A stretch of DNA of 6,167 nucleotides. It comes from an uncultured Amaricoccus sp. (GTDB taxonomy: Bacteria; Pseudomonadota; Alphaproteobacteria; Rhodobacterales; Rhodobacteraceae). The DNA lies in contig NZ_CALAGI010000030.1 in the NCBI RefSeq assembly GCF_937891315.1, forward strand, positions 1 through 6,167. The letters run 5' to 3'. The notes beneath the pieces are model-generated. The model saw nothing but the letters and a program-made list of their open reading frames with translations, did no database searches and was not told where the DNA came from. A program made the position numbers and the translations under genes. Shown here in pieces: positions 5,187 to 6,167 of the stretch; position 1 is the first letter of the stretch, and the number at the start of each line of letters is the position of its first letter.

Positions 5187-5479
5187 ATGGACTTCGACTG
5201 GGACGACGGCAACCGCGCCAAGGCGCAGAAGCACGGCCTGACCCTTCCGGAGATCGAATATGCGATGCGGGCCGGCGCCCGCGTCGCGCCCGACCCGACG
5301 CACTCGGCTCGTTCGAACAGCGGTTCATCGCCATCGGGCGCACCTCCGCCGGACGCCCGGTCTTCATCGCCTTCTGCTTCCGCGGCGAGCGCATCCGCCC
5401 GATCAGCGCCCGCCACATGCACGCAAGGGAGATCGCCCGCTATGACGCCGCGTTCGGTTCCGAAGATGACCACCGATGA
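5187..5479 (+). pseudogene. Frameshifted BrnT family toxin
   Basis: The N-terminal part reads MDFDWDDGNRAKAQKHGLTL and continues to about residue 40 (PDPTHS) in one frame. The rest of the toxin, GSFEQRFIAIGRTSAGRPVF through RIRPISARHMHAREIARYD, lies in a second frame that ends at TGA 5479. The switch lies between about 5303 and 5312. Loss of one base explains it; repairing that gives a protein of about 97 residues with both ends matching BrnT. Read as it stands, the start codon leads through a Ser/Ala/Pro-rich nonsense stretch into the antitoxin in the same frame, ending at 5690, a 167-residue fusion. No slippery heptamer is visible at the junction, so programmed frameshifting looks unlikely. 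The toxin is probably inactive, unless the missing base is a sequencing error. Confidence 0.75.
5425..5431 (+). promoter_or_regulatory. Ribosome binding site deciding the second antitoxin start
   Basis: AAGGGAG lies 10 bases before ATG 5442, inside the toxin codons for REIARYD. The first pair has the same arrangement (AAGGAGGAGGT inside the codons for RKEEVALYE, ATG in the tyrosine codon context). ATG 5466, the alternative start, has no comparable site. Confidence 0.6.
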
Positions 5480-5690
5480 CGAGGCCGAGGCCTTCCTCGC
5501 CCAGGATCTCTCCAACCTCGACCTGACCGCCTTCAAGCCCCTCACCTGGGAGGCGGAGCCCAAGACCGCCCGCGTCAACATGCGCCTGCCCGCGCCGCTG
5601 ATGGAGGCCGTCCGCGCCCGCGCCGCCGAGCGCGGCATCCCCTACCAGCGCCTGATCCGCGAGGCCATCGAGCGCACCGTGCGCCGCTGA
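5442..5690 (+). CDS. brnA: BrnA/CopG family antitoxin of the second pair
   Basis: The product has 82 residues from ATG 5442, or 74 from ATG 5466. The acidic segment TDDEAEAFLAQDLSNLDLTA (11-30) and KTARVNMRLP (41-50) are close to widespread CopG-like antitoxins found beside BrnT toxins. The ribbon-helix-helix fold is clear: strand about 43-49, helix about 51-64, turn RGIP, helix about 67-81. ATG 5442 is preferred for its ribosome binding site and because it matches the position of the first antitoxin's start. Homology to common relatives starts only near residue 7, so 5466 remains possible. The gene is intact although its toxin is frameshifted. An orphan antitoxin may still repress its promoter or, less likely, protect against related toxins. 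Confidence 0.82.
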   Translation: MTPRSVPKMTTDDEAEAFLAQDLSNLDLTAFKPLTWEAEPKTARVNMRLPAPLMEAVRARAAERGIPYQRLIREAIERTVRR

Positions 5691-5712
5691 CGCCGGCACC
5701 AGCCCCCCGGCG
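5691..5712. repeat. Short GC hairpin after the second antitoxin
   Basis: CGCCGG (5691-5696) pairs with CCGGCG (5707-5712) around a 10-base loop, beginning immediately after the antitoxin stop codon. No T-run follows, so it is at most a weak or factor-dependent transcription end. It may also simply reflect base composition. Confidence 0.3.
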
Positions 5713-5772
5713 ACGGAACCCCGCGCCCCGCGCCGCGTTTCATGGCTGCGACATCTTCAGGAGCGACGCGCC

Positions 5773-5850
5773 ATGAAAGGTATCCTCGCCTGGGTCATCG
5801 GCATTCCGATCCCGATCATCATCATTCTCTATCTCATGAACGTGTTCTGA
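5773..5850 (+). CDS. Small hydrophobic peptide, single membrane helix
   Basis: This encodes 25 residues: a short MKGILAW start, a run rich in Ile and Pro (GIPIPIIIILYL at 10-21) and MNVF at the end. It is almost entirely one membrane-spanning helix. Coding is supported by AGGAG at 5759-5763, nine bases before ATG 5773, and by a complete hydrophobic sequence with no rare interruptions. I recall similar very short proteins being common in alphaproteobacterial genomes, without known function; this is memory, not a search. It stands outside the islet genes, between the second antitoxin and the cold shock gene. A role as a regulator or subunit of a membrane complex would be speculation. Confidence 0.6.
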   Translation: MKGILAWVIGIPIPIIIILYLMNVF

Positions 5851-6051
5851 TCCGGACCCCGCCCCCGCGCTCGCCGGCGTCAATGAAACCCGCTCGTGCC
5901 GCTTGCAAAAAGCGGTCGATTCGGCCATATGGCGCTGGCGACGTTACTACAATCGACCACGTCTCCCTTCGAGCTGCCGCGGTCCTACGATTGCTCTGAC
6001 TGTGCCGGGCTGCCGCAAGAACGCGGGCAGCGACTAGAAGGAGAGATCACG
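5851..6051. other. Intergenic region and leader of the cold shock gene
   Basis: No gene is evident. The region contains a candidate promoter near 5903-5931, a 10-base palindrome GCCATATGGC (5924-5933) over its -10, and a TACAAT (5948-5953) that could be an alternative -10. It also has a GCTGCC/GGCAGC hairpin (6009-6014 with 6026-6031) shortly before the ribosome binding site. A leader of roughly 100 bases would fit the long structured leaders known for cold shock genes. Confidence 0.5.
5903..5931 (+). promoter_or_regulatory. Candidate cold shock gene promoter
   Basis: TTGCAA (5903-5908, preceded by C to give CTTGCAA) and CATATG (5926-5931) are 17 bases apart. The -35 matches four of six consensus positions; the -10 is weaker and lies inside a perfect palindrome. 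Transcription from here would give a leader of about 110 bases. Confidence 0.3.
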
Positions 6052-6167
6052 ATGGCCAATGGCACCGTGAAATGGTTCAACGCCACCAAGGGCTTCGGCT
6101 TCATCCAGCCCGAGCGTGGCAGCAAGGACGTCTTCGTCCATATCTCGGCGGTCGAGCGCGCCGGCCT
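6052..6167 (+). CDS. Cold shock protein (CspA family), 5' part
   Basis: The first 38 codons and part of the next are present before the window ends. They encode the typical alphaproteobacterial start MANGTVKWFNATKGFGFIQP, with the RNA-binding motifs KGFGFI (residues 13-18) and VFVHI (27-31) of the cold shock domain. Members are about 65-70 residues, so roughly half is visible. These proteins bind single-stranded RNA and DNA and melt RNA structure, at low temperature or constitutively depending on the paralogue; which applies here cannot be told. AAGGAG (6038-6043) lies eight bases before ATG 6052. No gene symbol is given because paralogues are hard to tell apart. Confidence 0.95.
   Translation, partial: MANGTVKWFNATKGFGFIQPERGSKDVFVHISAVERAG

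Noticed and set aside
5303..5312. Programmed frameshift in the second toxin gene
   Set aside because: No slippery heptamer or following structure was seen at the junction; a single-base loss or sequencing error is simpler.
1..6167. CRISPR arrays, tRNA or rRNA genes, transposase genes
   Set aside because: No regularly spaced repeats, no tRNA cloverleaf and no transposase or terminal inverted repeats were found on reading.

Overview
The window is G+C-rich bacterial DNA with the codon usage and gene content of an alphaproteobacterium. The clues are a MarC-family membrane protein, a full-length EttA, a small cold shock protein of the MANGTVKWFN type, and BrnT/BrnA-type toxin-antitoxin pairs with a CopG-like antitoxin. 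Genus cannot be fixed from this sequence. Every gene I accept lies on the + strand; the long open frames on the opposite strand are shadows of the G+C-rich codons.

Layout. 1-319: non-coding, with several small inverted repeats and a candidate promoter. 320-1183: membrane-anchored or secreted protein with a coiled coil and a C-terminal OmpA-like peptidoglycan-binding domain. 1211-1840: MarC-family six-helix membrane protein. 1913-3580: ettA, an ABC-F translation factor of 555 residues whose two catalytic glutamates fall at residues 188 and 470. These three look like stable core genes, closely spaced and co-oriented.

From 3581 to about 5690 the window becomes an accessory islet attached to the 3' end of ettA. 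It holds a complete toxin-antitoxin pair (brnT-like 3630-3896, brnA-like 3877-4101), a small coiled-coil protein (4217-4504), a low-G+C single-helix membrane protein (4644-5141), and a second pair whose toxin is frameshifted (5187-5479) while its antitoxin (5442-5690) is intact. The best observation is that two degraded partial copies of the ettA 3' end (about 4104-4172 and 4515-4647) lie between these cargo genes. The order is therefore ettA, cargo, ettA scar, cargo, ettA scar, cargo. This suggests that the spot behind ettA has repeatedly accepted DNA, leaving a piece of ettA each time.

After the islet, 5773-5850 encodes a 25-residue hydrophobic peptide with a good ribosome binding site, and 6052 to the window end is the start of a cold shock protein gene preceded by a likely long 5' leader.

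Regulation visible in the sequence: three islet genes (4217 and the two toxin genes) have promoter-like hexamers ending only 4-7 bases before the ATG and no ribosome binding site, which suggests leaderless transcripts. Both antitoxins instead have a strong ribosome binding site inside the toxin gene. Direct AACGGTAT repeats spaced one helical turn apart, next to the first toxin promoter, are a candidate operator.
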